Assembly (NCBI GenBank): GCA_013696745.1
Contig: JACCXZ010000004.1
Location: 1 to 58,806 of the forward strand
DNA from: Nocardioidaceae bacterium
GTDB lineage: Bacteria; Actinomycetota; Actinomycetes; Propionibacteriales; Nocardioidaceae
Direction: 5' to 3'
Length of the DNA: 58,806 nucleotides
Part shown: positions 35,824 through 44,904 of the stretch, piece after piece
Layout: each line of letters begins with the position of its first letter
Numbering within the stretch: the stretch's first letter is position 1
Program-made: the position numbers and the translations under genes
Notes under the pieces: model-generated
The model's input: the letters and a program-made list of their open reading frames with translations, nothing else
Databases searched by the model: none
Told to the model about the DNA's origin: nothing

Positions 35824-36485
35824 GCGAGGCGACCACCGAGCAGTCGCTGACCGTCGAGGTGCGCAAGCCTGACGGCACGCCCTCGGGCACCGTCGACCTG
35901 CCCTCCGACGTGTTCGGCGTCCAGGTCAACATCCCCCTCATCCACCAGGTGGTCGTAGCCCAGCAGGCAGCGGCCCGCCAGGGCAGCGCCTCGACGAAGA
36001 CACGGGCCGAGGTCCGTGGCGGTGGCCGCAAGCCGTACCGGCAGAAGGGCACCGGCCGAGCTCGGCAGGGCTCGATTCGTGCACCGCAGTTCGCCGGTGG
36101 TGGCGTCGTGCACGGCCCCACGCCCCGGTCCTACGCGCAGCGCACTCCGAAGAAGATGAAGGCTGCTGCACTGCGCGGAGCCCTGTCCGACCGCGCTCGC
36201 GCGGGTCGCGTGCACATCGTCGACTCCCTGGTCCCCGGTGATGTTGCGTCCACGCGGTCCGCAGTCACAGCACTGCTGCGGGTGACGAAGCGGCCCCGTG
36301 TGCTGGTGGTCGTCGAGCGCACCGATGACCTGACGTTGCTGAGCCTGCGCAACGTCGACACCGCGCACGTGCTGCAGGCGGACCAGCTGAACACCTACGA
36401 CGTGCTGCTGTCCGACGACGTGGTGTTCCTCAAGGGCGCCTACGACTCGTTCGTGGCGCGCGCCAGCAAGGAGGTCGGAGAATGA
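35820..36485 (+). CDS. rplD: 50S ribosomal protein L4
   Basis: L4 of 221 residues lines the exit tunnel with its long loop, seen as [24 protein letters not shown] overlaps at both ends couple it to rplC and rplW. In E. coli L4 represses the S10 operon; whether it does so here is not visible. Sequence and length are normal. Confidence 0.98.
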   Translation: MSEATTEQSLTVEVRKPDGTPSGTVDLPSDVFGVQVNIPLIHQVVVAQQAAARQGSASTKTRAEVRGGGRKPYRQKGTGRARQGSIRAPQFAGGGVVHGPTPRSYAQRTPKKMKAAALRGALSDRARAGRVHIVDSLVPGDVASTRSAVTALLRVTKRPRVLVVVERTDDLTLLSLRNVDTAHVLQADQLNTYDVLLSDDVVFLKGAYDSFVARASKEVGE

Positions 36486-36811
36486 GCAACCCCCCCGACA
36501 CCACCCCCCGGATCAACCACCGGGACCACCGTGACGTGCTGATCGCGCCGATCGTGAGCGAGAAGAGCTACGGCCTGCTCGACCAGAACAAGTACACGTT
36601 CCTGGTGCGCCCGGACGCGAACAAGACGGAGATCAAGATCGCCGTCGAAGCGATCTTCGACGTCAAGGTGACAGCGGTGAACACGATCAACCGTCAGGGC
36701 AAGACGCGTCGCACGCGCTTCGGTCTGGGCAAGCGCCCGAACACCAAGCGTGCCGTGGTCAGTGTCGCCGAGGGCCAGCGCATCGACATCTTCTCCGGCT
36801 CGGGCAACTGA
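36482..36811 (+). CDS. rplW: 50S ribosomal protein L23
   Basis: L23 of 109 residues sits at the tunnel exit and docks trigger factor and SRP. It has the core [20 protein letters not shown] and [20 protein letters not shown]. Its N terminus is about ten residues longer than the minimal form ([12 protein letters not shown]). Overlaps rplD by 4 nt. Confidence 0.97.
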   Translation: MSNPPDTTPRINHRDHRDVLIAPIVSEKSYGLLDQNKYTFLVRPDANKTEIKIAVEAIFDVKVTAVNTINRQGKTRRTRFGLGKRPNTKRAVVSVAEGQRIDIFSGSGN

Positions 36812-36835
36812 GCAGGACTTGGGAGACGAGAACTC

Positions 36836-37669
36836 ATGGCTATCCGTAAGTACAAGCCGACGACCCCGGGTCGCCGCGGCGGCTCCGTGGCGGACTTCGC
36901 CGAGGTCACCCGGTCGACCCCGGAGAAGACCCTGGTGCGTCCGCTGCCCAAGAAGGGCGGCCGCAACAACCAGGGACGGATCACCACCCGGCACCAGGGC
37001 GGCGGTCACAAGCGCGCGTACCGCATCATCGACTTCCGTCGCTACGACAAGGACGGCGTGCCGGCGACAGTCGCGCACATCGAGTACGACCCGAACCGGA
37101 CTGCCCGGATCGCGCTGCTGCACTACGCCGACGGCGAGAAGCGCTACATCCTCGCACCGGCCGGCCTCAAGCAGGGGGCCAAGGTGGAGGCGGGCGTGAG
37201 CGCCGACATCAAGACCGGGAACAACCTGCCGCTGCGCAACGTCCCGGTCGGCACGACGCTGCACGCGATCGAGATGCGCCCAGGTGGCGGGGCCAAGATG
37301 GCTCGCTCGGCCGGTGCCAACGTGCAGCTCGTCGCCAAGGAGGGCAACCGTGCGCAGCTGCGACTGCCCTCGGGTGAGATGCGGTACGTGGACGTCCGCT
37401 GCCGCGCCACTGTGGGCGGTGTCGGTAACGCCGAGCAGTCGAACATCAACTGGGGCAAGGCCGGACGCATGCGGTGGAAGGGCAAGCGCCCGACGGTCCG
37501 TGGTGTGGCCATGAACCCGGTCGACCACCCGCACGGTGGCGGCGAGGGCAAGACGTCCGGTGGGCGCCACCCGGTGTCGCCGTGGGGTAAGCCGGAAGGC
37601 CGAACGCGCAAGCGCAAGGCCAGCGACCAGCTGATCGTCCGCCGCCGCAAGCCCGGCAAGCACTCCTAA
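36836..37669 (+). CDS. rplB: 50S ribosomal protein L2
   Basis: L2 of 277 residues is needed for subunit association and peptidyl transfer. It has [38 protein letters not shown] and the C-terminal [20 protein letters not shown] with the key histidine. 24 bp after rplW, ribosome site GGGAGACGAG. Confidence 0.98.
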   Translation: MAIRKYKPTTPGRRGGSVADFAEVTRSTPEKTLVRPLPKKGGRNNQGRITTRHQGGGHKRAYRIIDFRRYDKDGVPATVAHIEYDPNRTARIALLHYADGEKRYILAPAGLKQGAKVEAGVSADIKTGNNLPLRNVPVGTTLHAIEMRPGGGAKMARSAGANVQLVAKEGNRAQLRLPSGEMRYVDVRCRATVGGVGNAEQSNINWGKAGRMRWKGKRPTVRGVAMNPVDHPHGGGEGKTSGGRHPVSPWGKPEGRTRKRKASDQLIVRRRKPGKHS

Positions 37670-37687
37670 GAGGGACGGAAAGAGTCA

Positions 37688-37969
37688 ATGCCACGTAGCC
37701 TGAAGAAGGGTCCGTTCGTCGACGACCATCTGGTCAAGAAGGTGAACGCCCAGAACGACAAGGGAACCAAGAACGTCATCAAGACGTGGTCCCGCCGATC
37801 GATGATCATTCCGTCCATGATCGGTCACACGATCGCCGTGCATGACGGGCGCAAGCACGTCCCGGTGTTCGTGACCGACTCGATGGTCGGCCACAAGCTC
37901 GGTGAGTTCGCCCCCACCCGCACCTTCCGCGGGCACGAGAAGGACGACCGCAAGGCTCGCCGTCGCTGA
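37688..37969 (+). CDS. rpsS: 30S ribosomal protein S19
   Basis: S19 of 93 residues lies in the 30S head with S13. [19 protein letters not shown] and [20 protein letters not shown] are standard. The ATG follows GGGACGGAAAGAG. A 50-bp gap with a 14-bp tandem duplication separates it from rplV. Confidence 0.98.
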   Translation: MPRSLKKGPFVDDHLVKKVNAQNDKGTKNVIKTWSRRSMIIPSMIGHTIAVHDGRKHVPVFVTDSMVGHKLGEFAPTRTFRGHEKDDRKARRR

Positions 37970-37988
37970 CGCGGCGCCTGTCCACGGA

Positions 37989-38016
37989 CCAAGGATGAGT
38001 ACCCAAGGATGAGTAC
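37989..38016 (+). repeat. 14-bp tandem duplication of the rplV initiation region
   Basis: Two identical 14-bp units CCAAGGATGAGTAC (37989-38002, 38003-38016), each with an AAGGATGAG site. ATG 37995 reads five codons (MSTQG) to TGA 38010-38012, overlapping ATG 38009, which reads four codons (MSTR) to TGA 38021-38023, overlapping ATG 38020, the rplV start. Confidence 0.9.
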
Positions 38017-38019
38017 GAG

Positions 38020-38460
38020 ATGAGTGTGATGGAACGCAAGAGTGTGAGCGCCCGCCGCATCAGCCTGTTGGGCGACGAGCCCGGGGCATTCGCGGTCGCG
38101 CGCTTCGTTCGGGTGACCCCGATGAAGGCGCGGCGGGTCGTGGACATGGTGCGCGGCAAGCGCGTCGACGACGCCTTGGCACTGCTGCGGTTCGCGCCAC
38201 AAGCGGCTGCCGAGACCGTCTCCAAGGTGCTCGAGAGCGCCGTTGCCAACGCGACGACCGGTGAGGGCCTCGGCCGCGCCGATCTCGTCATCTCCAAGGC
38301 GTTGGTCGACGAGGGGCCGACCCTGAAGCGGTTCCGTCCGCGGGCCCAGGGCCGCGCGTTCCGTATCGACAAGCGCACGAGCCACATCACGCTGGTGGTC
38401 CAGCCCGTCAATGGGTCGCCCGGCGCCGGTACGTCACAGAGCAAGGGAAGGAACCGCTGA
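38020..38460 (+). CDS. rplV: 50S ribosomal protein L22
   Basis: L22 of 146 residues lines the exit tunnel next to L4. It has [40 protein letters not shown] and [21 protein letters not shown] short Met-Ser-Val-Met N terminus allows ATG 38020 or ATG 38029; the ATGA overlap with the second mini-cistron favours 38020. Ends with a TGATG overlap into rpsC. Confidence 0.96.
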   Translation: MSVMERKSVSARRISLLGDEPGAFAVARFVRVTPMKARRVVDMVRGKRVDDALALLRFAPQAAAETVSKVLESAVANATTGEGLGRADLVISKALVDEGPTLKRFRPRAQGRAFRIDKRTSHITLVVQPVNGSPGAGTSQSKGRNR

Positions 38461-39293
38461 TGGGGCAGAAGATCAACCCGCACGGGTTCCGACTCGGCAT
38501 CTCCACCGACCACAAGAGCCGCTGGTTCGCCGACAAGCTGTACAAGGCGTACGTCGGTGAGGACGTCGCGATCCGCCGCCTGCTGTCCAAGGGCATGGAC
38601 CGCGCCGGCATCTCCCGTGTGGAGATCGAGCGCACCCGCGACCGGGTCCGCGTCGACATCCACACCGCCCGTCCTGGCATCGTCATCGGACGCCGCGGCA
38701 CCGAGGCCGAGCGCATCCGTGGTGAGCTGGAGAAGCTCACCGGCAAGCAGGTCCAGCTGAACATCCTCGAGGTGAAGAATCCCGAGGTGGACGCCCAGCT
38801 GGTCGCTCAAGGTGTGGCCGAGCAGCTGTCGGGACGCGTGCAGTTCCGGCGGGCGATGCGCAAGGCGATGCAGACCTCGATGCGCTCGGGCGCCCTCGGC
38901 ATCCGGATCCAGTGCTCGGGCCGGCTCGGTGGAGCGGAGATGTCACGCTCGGAGTTCTACCGGGAGGGTCGGGTCCCGCTGCACACGTTGCGGGCCGACA
39001 TCGACTACGGCTTCTACGAGGCCAAGACCACCTTCGGCCGCATCGGCGTGAAGGTCTGGATCTACCGCGGCGAGGTCGCGGGCACCCGCGCCGAGCGGGA
39101 GGCCCAGGCCGCTGCCCGCGCAGGGGCACCTGGTCGCAACCGTGCAGGTGCCAGGGGTGGACGTCGTCCCGAACGTGGCCCTGAGCGCCGTGACCGTGGT
39201 GCCGAAGCAGCACCGCCAGCGGCAGCACCGGACACCGAGCCCGCCGCGGCTGCTCCGGCAGCCGGCGCACCGGCCAGCGGACAGGAGGCCTGA
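38460..39293 (+). CDS. rpsC: 30S ribosomal protein S3
   Basis: S3 of 277 residues forms the mRNA entry with S4 and S5. It has [20 protein letters not shown], the KH domain with [20 protein letters not shown] and the C-terminal [20 protein letters not shown]. An Arg/Ala/Pro-rich tail of about 55 residues follows, as in other actinobacteria. One-base stop/start overlap with rplV. Confidence 0.98.
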   Translation: MGQKINPHGFRLGISTDHKSRWFADKLYKAYVGEDVAIRRLLSKGMDRAGISRVEIERTRDRVRVDIHTARPGIVIGRRGTEAERIRGELEKLTGKQVQLNILEVKNPEVDAQLVAQGVAEQLSGRVQFRRAMRKAMQTSMRSGALGIRIQCSGRLGGAEMSRSEFYREGRVPLHTLRADIDYGFYEAKTTFGRIGVKVWIYRGEVAGTRAEREAQAAARAGAPGRNRAGARGGRRPERGPERRDRGAEAAPPAAAPDTEPAAAAPAAGAPASGQEA

Positions 39294-39298
39294 GGACC

Positions 39299-39715
39299 AT
39301 GCTGATCCCCCGCAGGGTCAAGCACCGCAAGCAGCACCACCCGAACCGGCGTGGTGCGGCCAAGGGCGGCACCGCTCTCGCCTTCGGTGACTTCGGCATC
39401 CAGGCCGTCGAGGCGCACTACGTGACGAACCGGCAGATCGAGTCGGCACGAATTGCGATGACGCGGCACATCAAGCGAGGCGGCAAGGTGTGGATCAACA
39501 TCTACCCGGACCGACCGCTGACCAAGAAGCCGGCCGAGACCCGCATGGGTTCCGGCAAGGGATCGCCCGAGTGGTGGATCGCCAACGTCAAGCCGGGTCG
39601 GATGATGTTCGAGCTCTCCGGAGTGTCCGAGGACGTCGCCCGCGAGGCGATGCGTCGCGCCATCCACAAGCTTCCGATGAAGTGCCGCTTCGTCAGCCGT
39701 GAGGGTGAGTTCTGA
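39299..39715 (+). CDS. rplP: 50S ribosomal protein L16
   Basis: L16 of 138 residues sits near the A-site t[32 protein letters not shown]-type [20 protein letters not shown] and [19 protein letters not shown] are typical. ATG 39299 lies 5 bp after rpsC; its stop overlaps the rpmC start by one base. Confidence 0.98.
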   Translation: MLIPRRVKHRKQHHPNRRGAAKGGTALAFGDFGIQAVEAHYVTNRQIESARIAMTRHIKRGGKVWINIYPDRPLTKKPAETRMGSGKGSPEWWIANVKPGRMMFELSGVSEDVAREAMRRAIHKLPMKCRFVSREGEF

Positions 39716-39960
39716 TGGCAGACAAGAACACCGCCACCGATCTGCGTGCGCTGTCCGCCGAGGACTTGGCGACCAAGTTGGCCGAGTCGAAGGAAGAGCT
39801 GTTCAACCTGCGCTTCCAACACGCGACCGGACAGCTGGAGAACCACGGTCGACTGCGTTCGGTGCGTCGCGACATCGCCCGGATCTACACGGTGCTGCGC
39901 GAACGTGAGCTCGGGATCTACGGCTCTGTGCCGTCCGAGGACGAGGCGGCCACCGCATGA
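39715..39960 (+). CDS. rpmC: 50S ribosomal protein L29
   Basis: L29 of 81 residues lies at the tunnel exit with L23. The core is [20 protein letters not shown] then [20 protein letters not shown] and [24 protein letters not shown] with rplP and ATGA with rpsQ couple translation. Confidence 0.97.
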   Translation: MADKNTATDLRALSAEDLATKLAESKEELFNLRFQHATGQLENHGRLRSVRRDIARIYTVLRERELGIYGSVPSEDEAATA

Positions 39961-40298
39961 GCGACGAGAACGCCCCCGAGAACGAGAACGCCCCCGAGAA
40001 CGAGAACGCAGGAAACGACAGCGCTGTGGAGACCACCGTGAACACCCGTACCAGCCACCGCAAGACCCGCGAGGGTCTCGTGGTCAGCGACAAGATGGAC
40101 AAGACCGTGGTCGTGTCGGTCGAGGACCGGGTGAAGCACGCCCTCTACGGCAAGGTCCTGCGCCGCTCGAGCAAGCTCAAGGCGCACGACGAGCGCAACG
40201 AGTGTGGCGCCGGCGACCGGGTCCTGATCATGGAGACCCGTCCACTGTCAGCCACCAAGCGCTGGCGCGTCGTGGAGATCCTCGAGAAGGCCGAGTAA
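39957..40298 (+). CDS. rpsQ: 30S ribosomal protein S17
   Basis: S17 of 113 residues. The core is [20 protein letters not shown] then [20 protein letters not shown] and [20 protein letters not shown], a primary 16S rRNA binder. About 25 extra N-terminal residues are made of acidic ENAPEN repeats coded by 18-bp tandem units (39966-39983, 39984-40001 and a 6-bp partial). If ATG 39957 is the start, the protein has a disordered acidic tail. A 114-bp gap follows before rplN. Confidence 0.95.
   Translation: MSDENAPENENAPENENAGNDSAVETTVNTRTSHRKTREGLVVSDKMDKTVVVSVEDRVKHALYGKVLRRSSKLKAHDERNECGAGDRVLIMETRPLSATKRWRVVEILEKAE
39966..40007 (+). repeat. 18-bp tandem repeat in rpsQ 5' coding region
   Basis: Two exact units of GAGAACGCCCCCGAGAAC and a 6-bp start of a third. 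They encode ENAPEN. The unit is a multiple of three, so frame is kept. Confidence 0.9.
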
Positions 40299-40412
40299 CC
40301 GAGGAATCGTGAACGAAGTGAGCTTGATTCGTCGGAACAGAGAATCAGCCCCGGCGAAGCCGGGACGAAGCAGTGCGGGGCGGCGCAGCCGCGGTCGACG
40401 TAGGAGACAGTA

Positions 40413-40781
40413 ATGATCCAGCAGGAGTCGCGACTCAAGGTCGCCGACAACACCGGTGCGAAGGAGATCCTTTGCATCCGTGTGCTCGGCGGCTCTGGTC
40501 GGCGTTACGCCGGGGTGGGTGACGTCATCGTCGCCACCGTCAAAGACGCGATCCCCGGGGGCAACGTCAAGAAGGGCGAGGTCGTCAGGGCCGTCGTCGT
40601 GCGCACCCTCAAGGAGCGTCGACGGGCAGACGGGTCCTACATCCGCTTCGACGAGAACGCAGCGGTCATCCTGCGGGCGGACGGCGAGCCGCGGGGCACC
40701 CGGATCTTCGGGCCCGTGGGGCGCGAGCTGCGTGAGAAGAAGTTCATGAGGATCATCTCGCTCGCACCGGAGGTCTTGTGA
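40413..40781 (+). CDS. rplN: 50S ribosomal protein L14
   Basis: L14 of 122 residues takes part in subunit bridging with 16S helix 14. [20 protein letters not shown] and [14 protein letters not shown] are standard; it ends [12 protein letters not shown]. The 114-bp gap before it has no gene, only an ATG site preceded by GTAGGAGACAGT. Overlaps rplX at TGATG. Confidence 0.98.
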   Translation: MIQQESRLKVADNTGAKEILCIRVLGGSGRRYAGVGDVIVATVKDAIPGGNVKKGEVVRAVVVRTLKERRRADGSYIRFDENAAVILRADGEPRGTRIFGPVGRELREKKFMRIISLAPEVL

Positions 40782-41155
40782 TGGCGAAGAACCTGAACAT
40801 CAAGAAGGGCGACACGGTGCGCGTGATCGCCGGTCGTGACCGCGGCGCCGAGGGCAAGGTCATCTCGGTCCAGCCGGAGACCTCGCGGGTCATCGTGGAG
40901 GGTGTCAACCGCATCAAGCGGCACACCAAGGTCGTCCAGCAGGGTGGCCGCGGCGGCACCGGGGGCGGCATCGTCACCAAGGAGGCCGCGATCCACGTGT
41001 CCAACGTGGCGCTGATCGTCGAGGTCGACGGTGTGAAGAAGACCTCCCGCATCGGCTTTCGCCGTGACGAGGTCACCAAGAAGCGCCCGGACGGCAGCAC
41101 GTACACCTCGCACCGCAGCACCCGGATCGCCCGGCGTACCGATGAGGAGATCTGA
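40781..41155 (+). CDS. rplX: 50S ribosomal protein L24
   Basis: L24 of 124 residues starts 50S assembly. It has a KOW motif, [20 protein letters not shown], then [13 protein letters not shown]. The frame is open three bases earlier at GTG 40778, but ATG 40781 gives the conserved [11 protein letters not shown]. It overlaps rplE at TGATG. Confidence 0.97.
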   Translation: MAKNLNIKKGDTVRVIAGRDRGAEGKVISVQPETSRVIVEGVNRIKRHTKVVQQGGRGGTGGGIVTKEAAIHVSNVALIVEVDGVKKTSRIGFRRDEVTKKRPDGSTYTSHRSTRIARRTDEEI

Positions 41156-41736
41156 TGAGCACCGAGACGTCAGAGCGGAACGAGGCACGCCCCGTGCCGC
41201 GCCTGAAGACCCGCTATCGCGAGGAGATCCTGCCCGCCTTGCGCGAGCAGTTCGAGTACCCGAACGTCATGCAGGTGCCCGGCCTGACGAAGATCGTGGT
41301 CAACATGGGTGTCGGCGAAGCGGCTCGGGACTCCAAGCTGATCGAGGGTGCCGTACGGGACCTGACCGCTATCACCGGCCAGAAGCCGCAGGTCACCAAG
41401 GCCCGCCTGTCCATCGCGCAGTTCAAGCTCCGGGAGGGCATGCCGATCGGCGCGCACGTGACGCTGCGGGGCGCCCGGATGTGGGAATTCCTGGACCGTC
41501 TGCTGAGCCTGGCGCTGCCCCGTATCCGAGACTTCCGCGGCTTGTCGCCCAGGCAGTTCGACGGACGTGGCAACTTCACCTTCGGTCTGACCGAGCAGGT
41601 CATGTTCCACGAGATCAACCAGGACAAGATCGACCGCTCTCGTGGCATGGACGTCACGGTCGTGACGACCGCAACCACCAACGAAGAGGGCCGCGCGCTG
41701 CTCAAGCTCCTCGGCTTCCCCTTCGCGGAGCGATAA
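41155..41736 (+). CDS. rplE: 50S ribosomal protein L5
   Basis: L5 of 193 residues binds 5S rRNA. It has [20 protein letters not shown], the [20 protein letters not shown] segment and [20 protein letters not shown], ending LLGFPFAER. The final codons GCGGAGCGATAA are the first half of the tandem repeat that follows. Confidence 0.98.
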   Translation: MSTETSERNEARPVPRLKTRYREEILPALREQFEYPNVMQVPGLTKIVVNMGVGEAARDSKLIEGAVRDLTAITGQKPQVTKARLSIAQFKLREGMPIGAHVTLRGARMWEFLDRLLSLALPRIRDFRGLSPRQFDGRGNFTFGLTEQVMFHEINQDKIDRSRGMDVTVVTTATTNEEGRALLKLLGFPFAER

Positions 41737-41856
41737 ATATGCAGAGTGCGGAGCGATAAATGTGCAGAGTGCGGAGCGATGAATGTGCACAGTGCGGAAC
41801 GATGAGTATGCAGAGCAAGGAGAACTGAGCTATGCAGAATAAGGAGAACTGACGTG
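41725..41856 (+). repeat. tandem array of about 23 bp between rplE and rpsN, carrying mini-cistrons
   Basis: Six units: 41725-41747, 41748-41770, 41771-41793, 41794-41816 (23 bp each), 41817-41840 (24 bp) and a partial 41841-41856 that ends in the rpsN GTG. The first unit includes the last codons and stop of rplE. Most units carry GGAG (GGAA in one) about 6-8 nt before an ATG. Mini-frames run MQSAER (41739-41759), a 22-codon frame (41760-41828) and MQNKEN (41832-41852), all in one phase. Confidence 0.9.
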
Positions 41857-42039
41857 GCGAAGACAGCACTGAGGGTCAAGGCGGCTCGCAAGCCGAAGTT
41901 CGCGGTACGCGGGTACACCCGCTGCCAGCGGTGCGGCCGACCCAAGTCGGTCTACCGCAAGTTCGGTCTGTGCCGGGTGTGCCTGCGTGAGATGGCCCAC
42001 CGCGGCGAGCTTCCCGGCATCACCAAGAGCAGCTGGTAA
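41854..42039 (+). CDS. rpsN: 30S ribosomal protein S14, type Z (zinc-binding)
   Basis: Short zinc-form S14 of 61 residues, [20 protein letters not shown], with the four cysteines in [20 protein letters not shown] and CRVCLREM. Ends [14 protein letters not shown] 41854 follows AAGGAGAACTGAC, which is the last unit of the tandem array. Zinc-free S14 paralogues elsewhere in such genomes are usually under zinc control; none is in this window. Confidence 0.97.
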   Translation: MAKTALRVKAARKPKFAVRGYTRCQRCGRPKSVYRKFGLCRVCLREMAHRGELPGITKSSW

Positions 42040-42121
42040 CCACCAGCCCCTATCGCCGCAGGTCCGGCCCATGTGTACGACTCGGTCCGGAAACCGTGGC
42101 GGAAAGAGCGGAACAACCACT

Positions 42122-42529
42122 ATGACGATGACTGACCCGATCGCGGACATGCTGACGCGTGTGCGCAACGGAAACCAGGCGTTCCACGAGAGCGTGAGCA
42201 TGCCCTTCAGCAAGCTCAAGGCCGGTGTCGCGGAGATCCTCCAGCAGGAGGGCTACATCTCCTCCTACGCCACGGCCGAGCCCGAGGAGGGGCAGGTGGG
42301 CAGGTCGCTCGTGGTGACGTTGAAGTACGGCCCGAACCGGGAGCGCTCGATCGCCGGCATCCGCCGCATCAGCAAGCCCGGTCTGCGGGTGTACGCGAAG
42401 TCGACCGGACTGCCGAAGGTCCTCGGCGGACTCGGCGTGGCGATCATCTCCACCAGCCAGGGTCTGCTGACCGACCGTCAGGCCAATCACAAGGGCGTAG
42501 GCGGAGAAGTTCTCGCCTACGTCTGGTGA
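42122..42529 (+). CDS. rpsH: 30S ribosomal protein S8
   Basis: S8 of 135 residues is a primary 16S rRNA binder and, in E. coli, the repressor of the spc operon. [20 protein letters not shown] and [20 protein letters not shown], ending [15 protein letters not shown] second ATG at 42128 is possible. Ribosome site GCGGAAAGAG is weak and distant. Confidence 0.97.
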   Translation: MTMTDPIADMLTRVRNGNQAFHESVSMPFSKLKAGVAEILQQEGYISSYATAEPEEGQVGRSLVVTLKYGPNRERSIAGIRRISKPGLRVYAKSTGLPKVLGGLGVAIISTSQGLLTDRQANHKGVGGEVLAYVW

Positions 42530-42555
42530 CCAGGGACAAGGGAGGAACGAAGACA

Positions 42556-43098
42556 ATGTCGCGTATCGGCAAGCTTCCCATCACCGTCCCGTCCGGCGTG
42601 GACGTCGCGATCGACGGCCAGCTGGTGACCGTGAAGGGACCGAAGGGCCAGCTCACCCACACGGTGAGCCGGCCCATCACGGTCGGCCGGGACGAGGACG
42701 GCAGCGTCGCAGTCGCCCGCCCGGACGACGAGCGGATGAGCAAGGCGCTGCACGGGCTGTCCCGTACGTTGGTGGCCAACATGGTCGTGGGGGTCACCGC
42801 CGGGTACGAGAAGAAGCTCGAGATCGTCGGGGTCGGCTACCGCGTGCTGTCCAAGGGACCCGCGCAGGTCGAGCTCCAGCTCGGGTACTCGCACCCCGTC
42901 ATCTTCGACGCTCCCGAGGGCGTGACCTTTGTGGTCGAGAGCAACACGAAGCTCTCGGTCCAGGGAATCGACAAGCAGCGGGTCGGCGAGGTCGCGGCGA
43001 ACATCCGCAAGCTGCGCAAGCCCGAGCCCTACAAGGGCAAGGGCATTCGCTACGCCGGCGAGCAGGTCCGGCGCAAGGTCGGAAAGGCTGGCAAGTAA
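42556..43098 (+). CDS. rplF: 50S ribosomal protein L6
   Basis: L6 of 180 residues lies at the factor-binding region. [20 protein letters not shown] and [15 protein letters not shown], then [20 protein letters not shown] at the end. ATG 42556 is preceded by CAAGGGAGGA. One-base overlap with rplR (TAATG). Confidence 0.98.
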   Translation: MSRIGKLPITVPSGVDVAIDGQLVTVKGPKGQLTHTVSRPITVGRDEDGSVAVARPDDERMSKALHGLSRTLVANMVVGVTAGYEKKLEIVGVGYRVLSKGPAQVELQLGYSHPVIFDAPEGVTFVVESNTKLSVQGIDKQRVGEVAANIRKLRKPEPYKGKGIRYAGEQVRRKVGKAGK

Positions 43099-43481
43099 TG
43101 GCCATCGCACTGAAGTCACGCAAGCACCAGGCGCCGAAGGCTGCCAGCCGGGCGCGCCGGGCCAAGCGTGGTCGCAAGCGGATCTTCGGGTCCGCCGAGC
43201 GCCCCCGCCTGGTGGTCACCCGGTCCAGCCGGCACATCGTGGCCCAGGTCGTCAACGACGACGAGAGCCGCACACTGGCCTCCGCGTCGTCGATGGAGAC
43301 CGACCTGCGCGCGTGGGACAGCGACAAGAGCGCCAAGGCCACGCGCGTGGGCGAGCTGCTCGCCGAACGTGCCAAGGCCGCCGGCGTCCAGACCGTCGTG
43401 TTCGATCGCGCCGGTCACCGATACCACGGCCGTGTTGCCGCCCTCGCTGACGGGGCCCGCGACGGCGGCCTGGCGTTCTGA
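43098..43481 (+). CDS. rplR: 50S ribosomal protein L18
   Basis: L18 of 127 residues binds 5S rRNA with L5. It has [20 protein letters not shown] and ends [20 protein letters not shown]. Coupled to rplF by a TAATG overlap. Length is normal. Confidence 0.97.
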   Translation: MAIALKSRKHQAPKAASRARRAKRGRKRIFGSAERPRLVVTRSSRHIVAQVVNDDESRTLASASSMETDLRAWDSDKSAKATRVGELLAERAKAAGVQTVVFDRAGHRYHGRVAALADGARDGGLAF

Positions 43482-43541
43482 GCGTCCCGACCGGAGCTCA
43501 GACGCCCCGGCCCGAGTGAAACGAGAGAAGAGGTAGTTCGA

Positions 43542-44132
43542 ATGAGCGGATCCCAGCGCCGCGGTAGCGGTGCAGGTGCCGGTCGAGGTCGCGACGGAGG
43601 TCGTGGTTCGGCGGAGAAGACCGCCTACCTCGAGCGGGTCGTCACGATCAACCGCGTCGCCAAGGTCGTCAAGGGTGGTCGTCGCTTCAGCTTCACCGCC
43701 CTGGTGATCGTCGGCGACGGCGACGGCATGGTCGGCGTCGGTTACGGCAAGGCCAAGGAAGTCCCGGCAGCGATCGCCAAAGGTGTCGAGGAGGCGAAGA
43801 AGAGCCTGTTCCGGGTCCCTCGCATCCAGGGGACGATCCCACACCCCATCCAAGGGGAGAAGGCAGCCGGTGTGGTGCTGCTGCGTCCGGCCGCGCCCGG
43901 TACCGGTGTCATCGCCGGTGGCCCCGTACGGGCGGTTCTCGAGTGCGCGGGCATCCACGACGTGCTCAGCAAGTCGCTGGGCTCGTCCAACGCGATCAAC
44001 ATCGTGCACGCGACGATCCAGGCGCTGCGCGACCTCGAGACCCCTGAGTCCGTGGCCGCTCGTCGCGGCCTGCCCGTCGAGGACGTCGCACCGTCGGCGC
44101 TGTTGAAGGCCCGAGCAGAGGTGACCGGCTGA
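43542..44132 (+). CDS. rpsE: 30S ribosomal protein S5
   Basis: S5 of 196 residues is part of the decoding accuracy centre. After a Gly/Arg-rich head it has [20 protein letters not shown] then [20 protein letters not shown] and the helix [20 protein letters not shown]. Ends in a TGATGA overlap with rpmD. Confidence 0.98.
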   Translation: MSGSQRRGSGAGAGRGRDGGRGSAEKTAYLERVVTINRVAKVVKGGRRFSFTALVIVGDGDGMVGVGYGKAKEVPAAIAKGVEEAKKSLFRVPRIQGTIPHPIQGEKAAGVVLLRPAAPGTGVIAGGPVRAVLECAGIHDVLSKSLGSSNAINIVHATIQALRDLETPESVAARRGLPVEDVAPSALLKARAEVTG

Positions 44133-44314
44133 TGACACGTCTGAAGGTCCGCCAGACCCGGTCTGGTATCGGACGCAAGCAGAACCAGCGCGAGACGCTG
44201 CGCTCCCTGGGGCTCAAGCGCATCGGGCACGTCGTGGTCAAGGAGGACCGGCCGGAGATCCGCGGGATGCTCGCAACCGTGCCGCACCTCGTGGCCGTCG
44301 AGGAGGTCGACTGA
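44132..44314 (+). CDS. rpmD: 50S ribosomal protein L30
   Basis: L30 of 60 residues: [20 protein letters not shown] and [20 protein letters not shown], then [10 protein letters not shown]. One-base overlap with rpsE; rplO begins 1 bp after its stop. Confidence 0.97.
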   Translation: MTRLKVRQTRSGIGRKQNQRETLRSLGLKRIGHVVVKEDRPEIRGMLATVPHLVAVEEVD

Positions 44315-44315
44315 C

Positions 44316-44756
44316 ATGACACTCAAGCTTCACCACCTGCGCCCCGCTCCGGGTGCGAAGACCGCCAAGACCCGGGTGGGTCGAGGAGAGGCGAGCAAGG
44401 GCAAGACAGCCGGTCGTGGCACCAAGGGCACCGGCGCGCGCTACCAGGTGCCGGCCGGCTTCGAGGGTGGGCAGACGCCGATCCACATGCGGTTGCCGAA
44501 GCTGAAGGGTTTCAAGAACCACTTCAAGGTGACCTATCAGGTCGTCAACCTCGACCGGATCGAGGCACTCTTCCCCGACGGCGGTGAGGTGAGCGTCGAG
44601 CTGCTGGTCGCCAACGGTGCGGTACGTGGCAACCAGCTGGTCAAGGTGCTCGGCACCGGCGAGATCTCCGTGCCGGTCCAGGTGAGCGCGCACGCGTTCT
44701 CCGAGTCGGCCAGGACCAAGATCCAAGCCGCCGGCGGCAGCGTGACCACGCTCTGA
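44316..44756 (+). CDS. rplO: 50S ribosomal protein L15
   Basis: L15 of 146 residues, a late-assembly protein: [20 protein letters not shown] then [20 protein letters not shown] and [23 protein letters not shown] follows GGAGGTCGAC overlapping rpmD. A 148-bp gap separates it from secY. Confidence 0.98.
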   Translation: MTLKLHHLRPAPGAKTAKTRVGRGEASKGKTAGRGTKGTGARYQVPAGFEGGQTPIHMRLPKLKGFKNHFKVTYQVVNLDRIEALFPDGGEVSVELLVANGAVRGNQLVKVLGTGEISVPVQVSAHAFSESARTKIQAAGGSVTTL

Positions 44757-44774
44757 GTCTTCCTGGCAGATCGG

Positions 44775-44805
44775 GGGCGTGCCCGTTCGTGGAGCGGTCA
44801 CGCCC
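44775..44805 (+). terminator. weak hairpin between rplO and secY
   Basis: GGGCGTG (44775-44781) pairs with CACGCCC (44799-44805) around a 17-nt loop. No T run. It may attenuate between the ribosomal and secY parts. A -10-like TAGAGT at 44866-44871 could give secY its own start; I see no good -35. Confidence 0.35.
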
Positions 44806-44904
44806 GTGCTCATGTCCAGAACAGTTCGGTCCGATCCGGCAGGTCAGCGCTCGCAGGCTGACTGTTAGAGTCCCCGGGACATCCGGGGTATGTGGGAGGA
44901 CTTG

